Assembly: GCF_004349055.1 (NCBI RefSeq)
Contig: NZ_SMKX01000095.1
Span: 1-33,473 of the forward strand
Reading direction: 5' to 3'
From: Kribbella antibiotica
GTDB taxonomy: Bacteria > Actinomycetota > Actinomycetes > Propionibacteriales > Kribbellaceae
Length of the DNA stretch: 33,473 nt
Position 1 is the stretch's first letter, and each line of letters starts with the position of its first letter. Shown here piece after piece: positions 33,246 through 33,473 of the stretch. Position numbers and translations under genes: made by a program. Under the pieces are notes generated by a model. That model worked only from the letters and a program-made list of their open reading frames with translations, did not search any database and was not told the origin of the DNA.

Positions 33246-33473
33246 TCGTCGTCGCCCCGGCCCGAGTAGCGAAAGGCGGTGGACACCGGCCCTGCCACGC
33301 TCGCCAAGCGTCCCCGCGACTCACGCCTACTCGATGTCGCCAGTCCCATTCGTCCTGCGCAACACGCCAACCACGCCGATGTACCGGCAGGCAACAGTCG
33401 CAACCCCAGCGATGTCAGCCGCCGGTTGTGGTCCTGACCCAGCCCACCAACGAGTGCCCACCCCAACCACCGG
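33246..33473. other. Tail of the window with no supported gene
   Basis: I see no convincing coding frame, terminator or RNA in this stretch, which is cut by the window end. CGAGTAG (33263-33269) and CTACTCG (33329-33335) are complementary but about 60 nt apart. A 52-codon GTG frame from 33279 has no homology I recognise. The end of the NRPS operon transcript is therefore not located. Confidence 0.5.

Noticed and set aside
33279..33437. A 52-codon GTG frame after the last operon gene
   Set aside because: Poor ribosome site, no recognisable sequence, and rich in residues typical of random GC-rich frames.
1..33473. CRISPR arrays, tRNA or rRNA genes
   Set aside because: No regularly spaced repeats and no cloverleaf or rRNA-like sequence were seen on either strand.

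Overview
This is high-GC DNA with GC-rich third codon positions, strong GGAGG-type ribosome sites, GTG/TTG start candidates and ATGA-type stop/start overlaps. It looks like a filamentous actinomycete chromosome. A Kribbella/Nocardioides-like host is a guess from style only.

Layout. (1) Positions 1-4474 are a flank of exported or envelope proteins plus a regulator: a secreted trypsin-like protease, a LysR-type regulator, and two leftward genes. One leftward gene is a subtilase-fold protein whose catalytic His and Ser are both replaced. The other is a membrane-anchored M23 endopeptidase. (2) Positions 4475-5634 are a junction: a leftward intrinsic terminator, an IS5-type transposase remnant, then about 560 bp of promoter and leader with several hairpins and a possible 16-codon upstream ORF. 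(3) Positions 5635-33245 are one rightward transcription unit of ten genes with overlaps or gaps of at most 39 nt: two giant NRPS genes, a stand-alone Fes-type hydrolase, a LeuB/aminotransferase/LeuA-like/LeuC/LeuD set, an MbtH-like protein and a small unknown protein. (4) Positions 33246-33473 hold nothing I can support.

How the genes fit together. The two NRPSs form a five-module line: C*-A(MT)-T / C-A-T-E / C // A-T-E / C-A-T / C-A-T. C* is a degenerate condensation domain and // is the protein break, which splits module 3 between C and A. Condensation types agree with the epimerases: DCL-like domains follow both E domains and LCL-like domains sit elsewhere. Pocket residues read by eye suggest an N-methylated Cys-like residue, a D-Val-like residue, an unassigned D residue, a Thr-like residue and Ser. 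NRPS2 has no thioesterase, so the following Fes-like hydrolase, whose nucleophile position is Cys rather than Ser, is the best candidate for release or product processing. LeuA-like, LeuC, LeuD and LeuB make a complete 2-oxoacid +1-carbon elongation cycle, and the aminotransferase can turn the product into an amino acid. The operon therefore probably makes its own nonproteinogenic (or extra branched-chain) building block. The LeuA-like enzyme lacks room for the C-terminal feedback domain, which fits a dedicated, deregulated supply.

The strongest leads are the Cys-nucleophile Fes homologue paired with a TE-less line, the embedded homologation pathway, the inactive starter C domain, the structured leader, and the dead subtilase next door.
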